Source of the DNA: CAZWDL01 sp964632995
Lineage (GTDB): Bacteria; Bacteroidota; Bacteroidia; Chitinophagales; Saprospiraceae
Direction of reading: 5' to 3'
DNA: 49,983 nucleotides
Assembly (NCBI GenBank): GCA_964632995.1
Contig: CAZWDL010000045.1
Coordinates: 1 to 49,983, forward strand
How positions within the stretch are numbered: the first letter of the stretch is position 1; each line of letters opens with the position of its first letter. The notes under the pieces were generated by a model. It was not told the origin of the DNA and did not search any database. It was given only the letters and a program-made list of their open reading frames with translations. This document shows positions 6,577 through 17,078 of the stretch, piece after piece. A program made the translations under genes and the position numbers.

Positions 6577-8592
6577 ATGAAAAAACTCAAGCTCCTAATT
6601 CTGATCATCTCATTCCTGTGCCAGGCCGGCATGACCCAGGCACAGGCGCCTTCGAAGGTCCTGACCCTCGACCACTACGGCGATTACGAATGGACCTCCT
6701 CGCCCAGGTTGTCGCCCGATGGGGCGCAGGTCCTCTACACCCGCTCCTGGATCAACCTGAAGGACGACCGCCGCGAGTCCGACCTGTGGATCGTTCAGGC
6801 GGACGGATCGAAGAACCGGTACTTCATCAACGGTAGCAACGGACTGTGGTCGCCCGACGGCAGCCGCGTGGCTTTTACCCGCAAGGGGGAACCCGACGGC
6901 ACGCAGATCTTTGTTAAATATCTCGGTGAAGAAGGCGAGCCCACCCAGGTGACCCGCCTGCCGAATTCGCCTTCGAACATGACCTGGTCGCCCGACGGCA
7001 AACACCTGGCCTTCACTATGTTCGTCGACCAGGCCGATCCCTGGAAGATCGATATTCCCGCTAAGCCGGAAGGCGCCGAATGGACCGAAGCCCCGGCGGT
7101 GATCGACGATGTCGTCTACCGGCGAGATCGCATCGGCTACCTGGAATCGGGCTACCGCCATGTCTTCGTCGTGCCGGCGGAAGGAGGAACGGCCCGGCAG
7201 CTGACCTCAGGCGACTGGGACCACGGCGGGCAACTGGCCTGGACCTCCGACGGCGAGCATATCCTCTTCAGCAGCCTGCGCGTGCCCGATGCCGATTACG
7301 AGCTGCGGCAATCCAATCTCTACTCGGTGGAAGTGGCTTCCGGCGAGATCACCGAACTGACCACTCGCGAGGGACGCGAGTACAACCCCGTCATTTCGCC
7401 CGGCGGCAAGCAGCTGGCCTTCATTGGCAGTATCCCTGACCCTACCTTTTACAATAAATCCCGCCTCTTCGTGATGAATCTCGATGGTAGCGGTGTCGAG
7501 GTAATTACAGATGATCTGGACCGCAACCCCGAAGATCCTTTCTGGGCGGTGAATGGTTCGGGCATCTATTTCACCGCCGAGGATCAGGGTAGCAGCAATA
7601 TGCACTTCGTCGACCTGCAGGGCAACATCCGGCAGGTTACCGAGGGTGTTCATATGCTAAGTCTCAGTGACGTTAACCAGAACGGAAAGGCGGTGGGTAT
7701 TCGCAGCAGTTATCAGCAGCCCCCCGATGTGGTGCTGTTTGATGTGAAAAATCCGGACATCCGCCAGCTGACGGAAGTCAACAGCGATATTCTGGACTAC
7801 GTCCAACTCGGCAAAGTGGAAGAGGTGCGCTATGCATCTACCGACGGAACGGAAATTCAGGGCTGGCTGGTCAAACCGCCGAACTTCGATCCCTCCAAAA
7901 AATATCCGCTGATCCTGCGCATCCACGGCGGGCCGCACTCCATGTACGACGTGGGCTTCAATTTTTCCTTTCAGCTCCACGCCGCCCAGGATCAGCTGGT
8001 GCTGTACATCAACCCGCGGGGTTCTACCGGCTACGGCTACGACTTCGCCAACGCCATCCAGAACGCCTACCCCGGCAAGGACTACGACGACCTGATGCGC
8101 GGCGTGGATGAGATCATCTCCCGCGGCTACGTCGACGAGGACCGCCTCTACGTCTACGGCGGCAGCGGCGGCGGCGTGCTCACGTCGTGGATCATCGGCC
8201 AGACCGATCGCTTCGCGGCCGCCTCGGTCAACTACCCGGTAACCAACTGGATGTCTTTTGTCGGCACCACCGACGGTATCGGCTGGTACCGCAACTTCGA
8301 GAAATATCCCTGGGAGGACCCCTCGGAACACCTGCGCCGCTCTCCGCTCATGTACGTGGGTAATGTCAAGACACCGACCATGCTGATGTGCGGCGTCAAT
8401 GACCTGCGTACGCCCATCTCCCAAACCGAGGAGTATTACCAGGCGCTGAAAGTGCAAAAGGTGCCCGCCGTCATGATCCGCTTTAACGAGGAATACCACG
8501 GCACCTCCTCCAAGCCGTCGAACTACCTGCGGACGATGGGCTACCTGAGCAGCTGGTTCGGGAAGTGGCCGGAGGAGGAGTCGCAGCCTTGA
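6577..8592 (+). CDS. S9 family serine peptidase (prolyl oligopeptidase/acylaminoacyl-peptidase type)
   Basis: The 671-residue secreted peptidase starts at ATG 6577 with the signal peptide MKKLKLLILIISFLCQAGMT ending near AQA. The frame is open further upstream but gives no sensible protein. Residues about 35-400 form a TolB/DPPIV-like propeller with repeated SPDG motifs. The C-terminal alpha/beta hydrolase has the nucleophile Ser530 in YGGSGGGVL, Asp609 in CGVNDLRTP and His641 in EEYHGTSS, a complete S9 triad. Such enzymes cut oligopeptides after proline or remove acylated N-terminal residues. The signal peptide places it in the periplasm or outer membrane environment. Confidence 0.93.
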   Translation: MKKLKLLILIISFLCQAGMTQAQAPSKVLTLDHYGDYEWTSSPRLSPDGAQVLYTRSWINLKDDRRESDLWIVQADGSKNRYFINGSNGLWSPDGSRVAFTRKGEPDGTQIFVKYLGEEGEPTQVTRLPNSPSNMTWSPDGKHLAFTMFVDQADPWKIDIPAKPEGAEWTEAPAVIDDVVYRRDRIGYLESGYRHVFVVPAEGGTARQLTSGDWDHGGQLAWTSDGEHILFSSLRVPDADYELRQSNLYSVEVASGEITELTTREGREYNPVISPGGKQLAFIGSIPDPTFYNKSRLFVMNLDGSGVEVITDDLDRNPEDPFWAVNGSGIYFTAEDQGSSNMHFVDLQGNIRQVTEGVHMLSLSDVNQNGKAVGIRSSYQQPPDVVLFDVKNPDIRQLTEVNSDILDYVQLGKVEEVRYASTDGTEIQGWLVKPPNFDPSKKYPLILRIHGGPHSMYDVGFNFSFQLHAAQDQLVLYINPRGSTGYGYDFANAIQNAYPGKDYDDLMRGVDEIISRGYVDEDRLYVYGGSGGGVLTSWIIGQTDRFAAASVNYPVTNWMSFVGTTDGIGWYRNFEKYPWEDPSEHLRRSPLMYVGNVKTPTMLMCGVNDLRTPISQTEEYYQALKVQKVPAVMIRFNEEYHGTSSKPSNYLRTMGYLSSWFGKWPEEESQP

Positions 8593-8655
8593 ATTGGAGC
8601 GCTGTTGTATTCGGAAAAGTGGAGCTTGCCATTAGGCCCCCTGCCGAATAGTTTT

Positions 8656-8663
8656 TACTTTTG
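8656..8663 (+). promoter_or_regulatory. -7 promoter box for aspS
   Basis: TACTTTTG is a perfect match to the Bacteroidota -7 consensus TAnnTTTG and lies 40 bp upstream of the aspS ATG. No clear TTTG -33 box is found at the usual spacing. Confidence 0.5.
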
Positions 8664-8702
8664 CGCTCGTTTACAGTATCATTCAGTGAAAAATTATAAA
8701 CC

Positions 8703-10478
8703 ATGTACAGGACACACCACTGCGGAGCCCTCCGCATCGAGAACGCAGGCGAAGAAGTAACCCTGAGCGGCTGGGTACAGGCTAATCGCGATTTTGGAAG
8801 CATGACCTTTGTCGATTTGCGCGATCGCTACGGCATCACGCAGCTGGTGTTTGATATGCAGGACGATCCGGCGCTGTGCGACGAAGCCCGCAAGCTGGGC
8901 CGCGAGTGGGTGGTGCAGGCGAAGGGTAAGGTGCGCGAACGCACGAATAAAAACCCTGACCGGGCCACCGGTGACATCGAAATAGAAATGAAGGAATTCA
9001 AGGTGCTCAATAAATCCAAAGTGCCGCCCTTCACCATCGAGGACGAAACCGACGGCGGCGAGGAGCTGCGTATGAAATACCGTTATCTGGATCTGCGCCG
9101 CAATCCTGTACAGCAGAATATTCTCTTCCGCAGCCAGGTGGCGCTGGAGACGCGCAAATACCTGGCCGGCCAGGATTTTGCGGAGATCGAAACCCCTTTC
9201 CTGATCAAATCGACACCAGAGGGCGCCCGTGACTTCGTCGTGCCCTCCCGCATGCACCCCGGTCAGTTCTACGCGCTGCCGCAGAGTCCGCAGACCTTCA
9301 AGCAGATCCTGATGGTAGCTGGTATGGACCGCTACTTCCAACTGGTCAAGTGCTTCCGCGATGAAGACCTGCGCGCCGACCGGCAGCCTGAATTCACCCA
9401 GATTGACTGCGAAATGGCCTTCGTTACGCAGGAAGAAATACTGCAGACCTTCGAAGGACTGACCAAGCACCTTTTTAAAGCGGTGTTGGATGTAGCCCTG
9501 GACGAGTTCCCCCGCATGTCTTACGATGAGGCCATGCGTCGCTTTGGCTCCGACAAGCCCGATCTGCGCTTCGGCATGGAGTTTACGGAACTCAACGATG
9601 TTGCGCAGGGCAAGGGCTTTAAGGTATTCGACAGCGTCGAGCTGGTGGCAGGTATCTGCGCCCGGGGGCAGGCTGGTTACAGCCGCAAGCAGGTCGATGA
9701 ACTCACCAAGTGGGTGCAGCGACCGCAAATCGGCGCCAAGGGGCTTGTCTATGTCAAGTATAACGATGACGGCTCTTTCAAATCCTCGGTCGATAAGTTC
9801 TTTTCGGAGGAAGACCTGCGGGCCTGGGCCGACAAGATGGACGCCCGCCCCGGCGATCTGCTGCTGATCCTGGCCGGTGAGCGCGAAGCCACTCGCAAGC
9901 AACTCGGCGAACTGCGCCTGGAAATGGGACGTCGGCTGGAGCTGATGAAGGAAGGGGATTTTAAGCCGCTGTGGGTGGTCGACTTTCCCCTCCTGGAATG
10001 GGATCACGATACGCAGCGCTTCTTCGCGATGCATCATCCCTTCACCTCGCCCAAGCTGGCCGATTTTGGTAAAATGTCCAGTGAGGACCAGGAAGAACTC
10101 AAAGGTATCCGCGCCGACGCCTACGACCTGGTCATCAACGGCGTAGAAATCGGCGGGGGCTCCATCCGTATCCACGACCGCGAATTGCAGGCGAAGAACT
10201 TCAAATTGCTGGGCTTTACCGAAGAGGAGGCCGAAAAACAATTCGGTTTCCTGATGGGGGCTTTCGAATACGGCGCACCCCCTCACGGCGGAATCGCTTT
10301 TGGTTTCGATCGCCTCTGCGCTGTGCTGCGCAATCAGACCTCCATCCGCGACTTTATCGCTTTTCCGAAAAATAATATGGGCCGCGATATGATGATCGAC
10401 GCGCCGTCAACCGTCTCTGAAGAACAACTAAGTGAATTACATCTGGAGGTGATAAAGAAGGAGGATCAGGCGGGTTAA
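8703..10478 (+). CDS. aspS: Aspartyl-tRNA synthetase
   Basis: This 591-residue class II synthetase charges tRNA-Asp with aspartate. The N-terminal OB-fold anticodon-binding domain contains VTLSGWVQANRDFGSMTFVDLRDRYG. The catalytic core has FAEIETPFLIKSTPEGARDF, FYALPQSPQTFKQILMV and the motif 2 sequence YFQLVKCFRDEDLRADRQPEFTQ (split here as overlapping cues). The bacterial GAD insertion is present around PGDLLLILAGERE, and motif 3 is APPHGGIAFGFDRL near the C-terminus. Length and domain order are those of the bacterial enzyme. It is preceded by a good -7 box and is probably expressed alone. Confidence 0.98.
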   Translation: MYRTHHCGALRIENAGEEVTLSGWVQANRDFGSMTFVDLRDRYGITQLVFDMQDDPALCDEARKLGREWVVQAKGKVRERTNKNPDRATGDIEIEMKEFKVLNKSKVPPFTIEDETDGGEELRMKYRYLDLRRNPVQQNILFRSQVALETRKYLAGQDFAEIETPFLIKSTPEGARDFVVPSRMHPGQFYALPQSPQTFKQILMVAGMDRYFQLVKCFRDEDLRADRQPEFTQIDCEMAFVTQEEILQTFEGLTKHLFKAVLDVALDEFPRMSYDEAMRRFGSDKPDLRFGMEFTELNDVAQGKGFKVFDSVELVAGICARGQAGYSRKQVDELTKWVQRPQIGAKGLVYVKYNDDGSFKSSVDKFFSEEDLRAWADKMDARPGDLLLILAGEREATRKQLGELRLEMGRRLELMKEGDFKPLWVVDFPLLEWDHDTQRFFAMHHPFTSPKLADFGKMSSEDQEELKGIRADAYDLVINGVEIGGGSIRIHDRELQAKNFKLLGFTEEEAEKQFGFLMGAFEYGAPPHGGIAFGFDRLCAVLRNQTSIRDFIAFPKNNMGRDMMIDAPSTVSEEQLSELHLEVIKKEDQAG

Positions 10479-10598
10479 AGAGGAAATCTTTTTCAGAGGA
10501 AAATCCATTTTTTCAGGCATAATCGGTTGTAAAGGTGTATTATTCAACGGGTCGCTATAAATTTGTAATTTGGAAGTTCCAAATGATAGACGGGATTT

Positions 10599-13500
10599 GT
10601 GAAAAACCTGATACCACATTTTATTCATGATCAGTTTGAGGCTGGGCAAACGCGGGGGCGTTTGGAGGGGTACGTGATGTTTATCGATCTGTCGGGGTTT
10701 ACGCCGTTGACGGAAAACCTGATGCGTAAAGGAAACCGCGGCGCCGAGCAGTTATCCCGCATTCTCAACGAAATATTTGCTCCGCTGGTGGAGCAGGTAT
10801 ATGCCCGGGGAGGTTTCATCCCCTACTTTGCCGGGGATGCTTTTACTGCCATTTTTCCTTCTGCCCGTCCGGAAGTCTCTCCTGCCTATTTTCTACAGTC
10901 TGCCATTTCGGTGCGCAATCTCTTCAGCCGGCGCGAATTCAAGTTTGGCGACTTTACAATAGGAATGAAAATCGGCCTTTCCTACGGAGAAGTCGAATGG
11001 GGGATAGTAGGACAGAAGCACAAGTCCTATTATTTCCGGGGCTACCCGATTGATAGCTGTGCCGATTGTCAGGAGCAGGCGAACAATCAGGATATCATCC
11101 TGGACGAAGCCTTGCGCCTCAAGTTGCGGGCATTGGATATCCGGCTGTCTAAAGTAGAAAAAGAGTGTTACCGGTTAGAGAAGGACCTCCCATTGGATGG
11201 GGCGCCGGTGGTGCGGAAAGACCTGCCGGTGCTTTCCCGTAAGGTGTTGCGTCAGTTTCTACCTCCCTCGGTTATAGCTTACAGTCAGGATGGAGAATTC
11301 CGGAATGTAACGGCCGTTTTTATCTCCTTTGAAGGCGTGGAAAACCACGAGCTGCTGAATCGCTTTTCCAGCGTGGTGCTGGAGCAAATGTATAACTTCT
11401 CCGGATACTTTAAAGAGATTGACTTCGGGGATAAAGGCGGCGTGATGGTCGGCTTTTTTGGTGCGCCGGTTTCATTTGAAAACAATATCGAACGGGCCCT
11501 GGAGTTTATGCATACGGTGCGCGATGAGCTGCGCGGATTGCAGCTCAACGAAGGATTGCGTTTCCGGGCGGGCATTACCGGAGGAACAGCCTATACAGGT
11601 ATCGTTGGCGGCCGGGGGCGCTGTCAGTACGCTGCCGTAGGCAACCGGGTCAACCTGGCGGCCCGCCTGATGACTTATGCCGACTGGGGAGAGGTGCTGG
11701 TGGACGCCGAAATACAGAAGCATCGCCAATTTATCTTTCAACACAAGGGGGACATCAACTACAAAGGCATTAAAGGGGTCGTGCCGACTTTCACCCTGAT
11801 TGGGCGCAGCACCGGACTGAAGTCGCCACATACAGGCATGATGGTGGGGCGGGAAACTGAGGTGGAGGAATTGCTGAAGTTTGCTCGCCCGCTCTCGCGG
11901 CGGCAGTCTGCCGGCATCTCTTTCATCTACGGGGAAGCGGGCATCGGCAAAAGCCGGCTGACCCATGAACTCAAGACGCTGTTGACCCACGACAGTAATA
12001 TCGGCTGGCATATCTGTCAGGCCGATCAGATTTTGCGCAAGCCCTTCAATCCCTTCGTCTATTTTTTAAAGAACTTTTTCCGGCAGACGCCGGAAGGCTA
12101 CTCGATGGCCAACCTCAATCGCTTTGAAACGCGGTTTCGCGAGCTCCTGCATTCCGTTCAGTCTGCCGGCGTGGCGCAGGCAGCAAGCGCTGCGCGGGAA
12201 CTCGTACGCACCAAATCGGTGCTTGCCGCCCTCATCGGGATCAACTATCCCGACTCGCTCTGGGAACAACTGGACGCCAAAGGACGCTATCAGAATACCC
12301 TGCAGGCGGTCATCAACCTCATGGAAGCCGGCTCCCTGATCGAGCCGCTGGTTATCGAGCTGGAGGATGCACATTGGCTGGATGAAAACTCGCAAGAGTT
12401 GCTCCACGAGCTGGTGCGCCATATCAATCGTTTTCCCATTCTAATGATCATCACTTCCCGTTATCGCGATGATGGCTCCAAACCGCTCATTCTGGATCGG
12501 GCCCTGCTCGACTCCTACTCGCTGCCGTGGACGGAAACCAATCTCGATTTCCTGCAACCCGATGCTGTCCGCGATATGGCCGAATCCAAACTCAACGGCG
12601 ATATAGCGGATGAATTCTATGAACTGCTGGTACGAACGACCAACAGCAATCCCTTTTATCTCGAACAAATACTGGAGTACTTTTCGGAGCGCAACCTGCT
12701 CGTTTTTGAGAATGGCGCCTGGACGATCAAAGACAAGAACATCAAGCTCTCCAATTCCATTAACGCCATTCTGACCGCCCGCATCGACCGCTTGTCTACC
12801 CTTGTTCGCGAAACAGTCAAGGCGGCAGCAGTCATCGGCCGGGAATTCGAAGTGCCTATCCTGTCGGAAGTGATGAAGGAGCACGAGGAATTCGTCAAGC
12901 AAAACGGCGGTGATCAGACCCTGCTCGAGGAACAGATCCACCAGGGCGAGCAGGGGCAGATCTGGCTGGCAATGAATGAACTGCGGTATATTTTTCGCCA
13001 TTCGCTGCTGCGGGAAGCGGCGTACAGCATGCAGCTGCGCACCCGGCTGCAGCAATTGCACCTCTCTATTGCTCAGGCTATTGAGCGCCTCTATGCCGAT
13101 AAAATCGAAGAGCGCTATGTGGACCTGGCCTTCCACTATGAGCAAGCTAATGTCTTCGACAAAACTTGCGAGTATCTGCGTAAAGCGGCCGATTATGCCC
13201 GCCGCAATTACCAGAACCATCAGGCATTGGACTTTTACGAAAAGCTGCTGCAAAAGCTCAGCGTTCAAAAAGATACGGTCAACCAGATTCAGACGCATCT
13301 CAAACGGGGGAAAATACTGGAAATGATCGGCTTGTGGGGCGAATGCGAAGAATCCTACCAGCACGCTCTTCAGCTGGCCAAGAAATCGCGTGATGCCCTG
13401 TTGCTCGGTCAGTCGCACAACAGTCTCGGCCGCCTGCTGATGCTCAAGGGGGACTACGTTTCGGCGCGCAGCTACCTGCAGTCAGCAGCTCAGCTTTTTG

Positions 13501-14621
13501 AAAGCATCGAAGACTATACCGGCATCGCCAAGGTCTACGGCAACCTGGGAAACCTGTATTTCCGGCAGGGCGAATACGAGGAAGCCAAGTCCTATTTCAA
13601 AGAGAGTATTTCGATGGGGCAGGGCAACAACGATTCTTCCGTCAATGCTCAGATCGTGGCTAATCTCGGCCTGACCTACATGAATCAGGGCGATTACGAC
13701 GAGGGCATCCGCTATCAACGGGAGCAACTGGACATCTGCGAGGAGAATAACGATAAGCAGGGCATGGCTACTATTTATACTTACCTCGGTATCGTATACC
13801 TGGAAAAGGGCGAATACGACGAAGCGAGGGAGAGCTTCAGCCGCGGCCTGAAGTACAGTGAAGAATTGGGGAATAAAATGCTGACTTCCATCGCTATCGG
13901 TAACCTCGGCCTGGTGTACGAGCGGCAAGGCGATTACGATACCGCTATGGAGCACTACCAGCTCGACCTGAAGCTTTGTGAAGAACTGGGCGATAAGCAG
14001 GGTACGGCTATCGCGCTCGGTCTTATCGGTCAGTTGCTCAATGTCAAGGGAGCATTCCACCAGGCGATCGAATATTTGCAAAAAGACCTCATGCTGTGCG
14101 AAGAGCTGGGCTACCAGAAAGGCATTGCCAAAGCGGTCAATACGCTGGGAGATGTCTTTTACCTGCTGCGCCAGTACGATCGATCGCTGCACTTTTATAA
14201 CCGTGCGATCGACGTGACCCGAAAAATCGGTAATAAACTGGTGCTGGGCTTCAGCCTGGTAGAAAAAGGGGCTGTTCTTATTGAGCTCAATGACCTGGAG
14301 GCCCTCGAACGGGTCCGGGACGAAGCACTCAGCCTCGCTGGGGAACTGGGCAACCCGGATCTTATTTTCGAATCGACCCTGCTCGACGCCCGCGTTCATT
14401 TTGCGGAGGGTGATCCCCAAACCGGCATAGAGATTCTGCAGCAATTGCTGGAACAATCTATCAGCGATGATCAAAGCGCCGCCGCCTATTTCGACCTGTG
14501 GCGGATGCGCCCCGATTGTGAGGAATACCGGGAAAAAGCCCTCGACGCTTACCGCAAACTGTACGAAGCCACCCCCCGCTTTCTCTTCCGGCAGCGGATT
14601 GAGGAGATGGAGGGAACATAA
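10599..14621 (+). CDS. Tandem class III cyclase domains fused to ATPase and TPR repeats (soluble adenylyl cyclase-like)
   Basis: The 1340-residue protein starts at GTG 10599 and has no signal peptide. A first cyclase-like domain (residues about 20-200) keeps the metal-binding aspartates D30 (FIDLSGFTPLT) and D80 (FAGDAF). A second (about 225-410) has lost the first Asp (FISFEG) but keeps the transition-state residues N352 and R356 in VGNRVNLAARL. Next is an AAA/NACHT-like ATPase with MVGRE, P-loop GEAGIGKSR (K451) and LVIELEDAHWLDE as Walker B. From about 830 onward are tetratricopeptide repeats (pattern GDYxxAxxYxxxxLxLxEELGDKxG). The split of catalytic residues resembles a C1-C2 pair as in mammalian soluble adenylyl cyclase, so the two domains may form one active site. 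Product (cAMP or cGMP) and the signal sensed are unknown. Confidence 0.87.
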   Translation: MKNLIPHFIHDQFEAGQTRGRLEGYVMFIDLSGFTPLTENLMRKGNRGAEQLSRILNEIFAPLVEQVYARGGFIPYFAGDAFTAIFPSARPEVSPAYFLQSAISVRNLFSRREFKFGDFTIGMKIGLSYGEVEWGIVGQKHKSYYFRGYPIDSCADCQEQANNQDIILDEALRLKLRALDIRLSKVEKECYRLEKDLPLDGAPVVRKDLPVLSRKVLRQFLPPSVIAYSQDGEFRNVTAVFISFEGVENHELLNRFSSVVLEQMYNFSGYFKEIDFGDKGGVMVGFFGAPVSFENNIERALEFMHTVRDELRGLQLNEGLRFRAGITGGTAYTGIVGGRGRCQYAAVGNRVNLAARLMTYADWGEVLVDAEIQKHRQFIFQHKGDINYKGIKGVVPTFTLIGRSTGLKSPHTGMMVGRETEVEELLKFARPLSRRQSAGISFIYGEAGIGKSRLTHELKTLLTHDSNIGWHICQADQILRKPFNPFVYFLKNFFRQTPEGYSMANLNRFETRFRELLHSVQSAGVAQAASAARELVRTKSVLAALIGINYPDSLWEQLDAKGRYQNTLQAVINLMEAGSLIEPLVIELEDAHWLDENSQELLHELVRHINRFPILMIITSRYRDDGSKPLILDRALLDSYSLPWTETNLDFLQPDAVRDMAESKLNGDIADEFYELLVRTTNSNPFYLEQILEYFSERNLLVFENGAWTIKDKNIKLSNSINAILTARIDRLSTLVRETVKAAAVIGREFEVPILSEVMKEHEEFVKQNGGDQTLLEEQIHQGEQGQIWLAMNELRYIFRHSLLREAAYSMQLRTRLQQLHLSIAQAIERLYADKIEERYVDLAFHYEQANVFDKTCEYLRKAADYARRNYQNHQALDFYEKLLQKLSVQKDTVNQIQTHLKRGKILEMIGLWGECEESYQHALQLAKKSRDALLLGQSHNSLGRLLMLKGDYVSARSYLQSAAQLFESIEDYTGIAKVYGNLGNLYFRQGEYEEAKSYFKESISMGQGNNDSSVNAQIVANLGLTYMNQGDYDEGIRYQREQLDICEENNDKQGMATIYTYLGIVYLEKGEYDEARESFSRGLKYSEELGNKMLTSIAIGNLGLVYERQGDYDTAMEHYQLDLKLCEELGDKQGTAIALGLIGQLLNVKGAFHQAIEYLQKDLMLCEELGYQKGIAKAVNTLGDVFYLLRQYDRSLHFYNRAIDVTRKIGNKLVLGFSLVEKGAVLIELNDLEALERVRDEALSLAGELGNPDLIFESTLLDARVHFAEGDPQTGIEILQQLLEQSISDDQSAAAYFDLWRMRPDCEEYREKALDAYRKLYEATPRFLFRQRIEEMEGT

Positions 14622-14850
14622 GCCGAAAGGGAAGGGCAAGGCTATCGTTTTTAAGACGCGAAACAGTGATGATCCGTTTCGAAGTCGTTCGATAGGTGAA
14701 GCCCGTTCGGGAGCGCGCGCATCGGGCTTGATCAACTCGAACAAAAACGAATCCTCTCCAACTGTTGAATGATGATTACCCAACAATCGGGTAAGTACTT
14801 TTTTGCCTGGAACATAACCTTTCTCACCTGTTGACTGTTACCTCAAAAAA

Positions 14851-15576
14851 ATGAAAATCATGAAATATACCTTATCCTTAGTACTGAGTTTGTTTTTGTT
14901 CCTGAGTTGCAATAGTCAGAGCGGCGAGGGAAAGCAGGCCGGCGCCGCTAACCAGGCCCAGAGCGACGAGCCCGAGGGCGTAGTGCCCATAGAGGATATC
15001 GATGGGAAATACGAGGAACAGGGGTTGGCGGAAGCGACCTTTGCCGGCGGCTGTTTCTGGTGTACGGAAGCGGTCTTTGAACGCGTCAAAGGTGTGGAGG
15101 CCGTCTACTCCGGCTACGCCGGCGGTAGCCTGAAAAATCCGAGCTACCAACAGGTGGCTTCCGGCGCTACGGACCACGCCGAGGCGATCCGGATATACTA
15201 TCATCCCGAAGTAGTCGATTACCGCACCTTGCTTGAGGTATTCTTTCTCGGCGCCCACGATCCCACCCAGCTCAACCGGCAGGGACCGGATATCGGCGCG
15301 CAGTACCGCTCTGCCATTTTTTTCCACGACAAGGAGCAAAAGCAAATTGCAGAGGCTTATATGAAAGAACTGCGCAAGTCAGGGAAGTTCGACAAACCCA
15401 TCGTTACCGAACTGAGCCGGCTGAATACCTTTTACAAGGCGGAAGCCTACCACCAGGACTACTACGAACTCGACAATCCGCCCAACGCCGGATACATCCG
15501 TAACGTCACCCGTCCGAAAGTGGAAAAGTTCATGAAAGAATTCAAACACTTGCTGAAGGACGAATACAAAGCTTGA
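14851..15576 (+). CDS. msrA: Peptide methionine sulfoxide reductase MsrA, lipoprotein
   Basis: The enzyme reduces methionine-S-sulfoxide in oxidised proteins. Residues 1-23 form a lipoprotein signal with lipobox LFLSC (C23), followed by a low-complexity linker. The MsrA domain starts at about residue 60 with FAGGCFWCTEAVFE, whose first Cys (C68) is catalytic. It continues with GYAGG, the family signature GAHDPTQLNRQGPDIGAQYRS and YHQDYY. The 241-residue length is usual for a lipid-anchored form. An in-frame ATG nine bases downstream (14860) could be the true start. A membrane anchor implies repair of periplasmic or surface proteins. Confidence 0.95.
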   Translation: MKIMKYTLSLVLSLFLFLSCNSQSGEGKQAGAANQAQSDEPEGVVPIEDIDGKYEEQGLAEATFAGGCFWCTEAVFERVKGVEAVYSGYAGGSLKNPSYQQVASGATDHAEAIRIYYHPEVVDYRTLLEVFFLGAHDPTQLNRQGPDIGAQYRSAIFFHDKEQKQIAEAYMKELRKSGKFDKPIVTELSRLNTFYKAEAYHQDYYELDNPPNAGYIRNVTRPKVEKFMKEFKHLLKDEYKA

Positions 15577-15590
15577 ACGAAGTCGGAAAT

Positions 15591-15640
15591 GGGAAGTCGG
15601 AAGTCGGAAACCATAGTTTTTTTCCCACTTCCGCTTTCCC
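15591..15640. terminator. Imperfect inverted repeat between convergent genes
   Basis: GGGAAGTCGGAAG (15591-15603) and CTTCCGCTTTCCC (15628-15640) form an imperfect stem around a T-rich loop, between the convergent msrA and ATP-grasp genes. The left side belongs to a short repeat (GAAGTCGGAA, three times in 15579-15609) whose complement recurs near 28517. Terminator function is uncertain. Confidence 0.35.
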
Positions 15641-16896
<1,256 letters not shown>

Positions 16897-17078
16897 GGTC
16901 GGTGGTTTAAGCGGATTTTAATAAGAAATAAGAAGTTTTACTCCACCCTTCCCGCTTGAGAAGCGGGAAGGGTGGGAAGAAAGCTTGTCCGGCAGCACCT
17001 GGAACTGCCCCTCCCCCGTTGGCGGCAAAAAACGAAAAAAGACACCCTCATTTCAGGTCGCGCAGATCCCACATTCTC

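Noticed and set aside
8694..10286. 530-residue minus-strand gene opposite aspS
   Set aside because: It is a shadow of the strongly conserved aspS gene in GC-rich DNA.
12441..14786. Long minus-strand frames opposite the cyclase/TPR gene
   Set aside because: They mirror the repeat structure of the plus-strand gene and lack any recognised motif.
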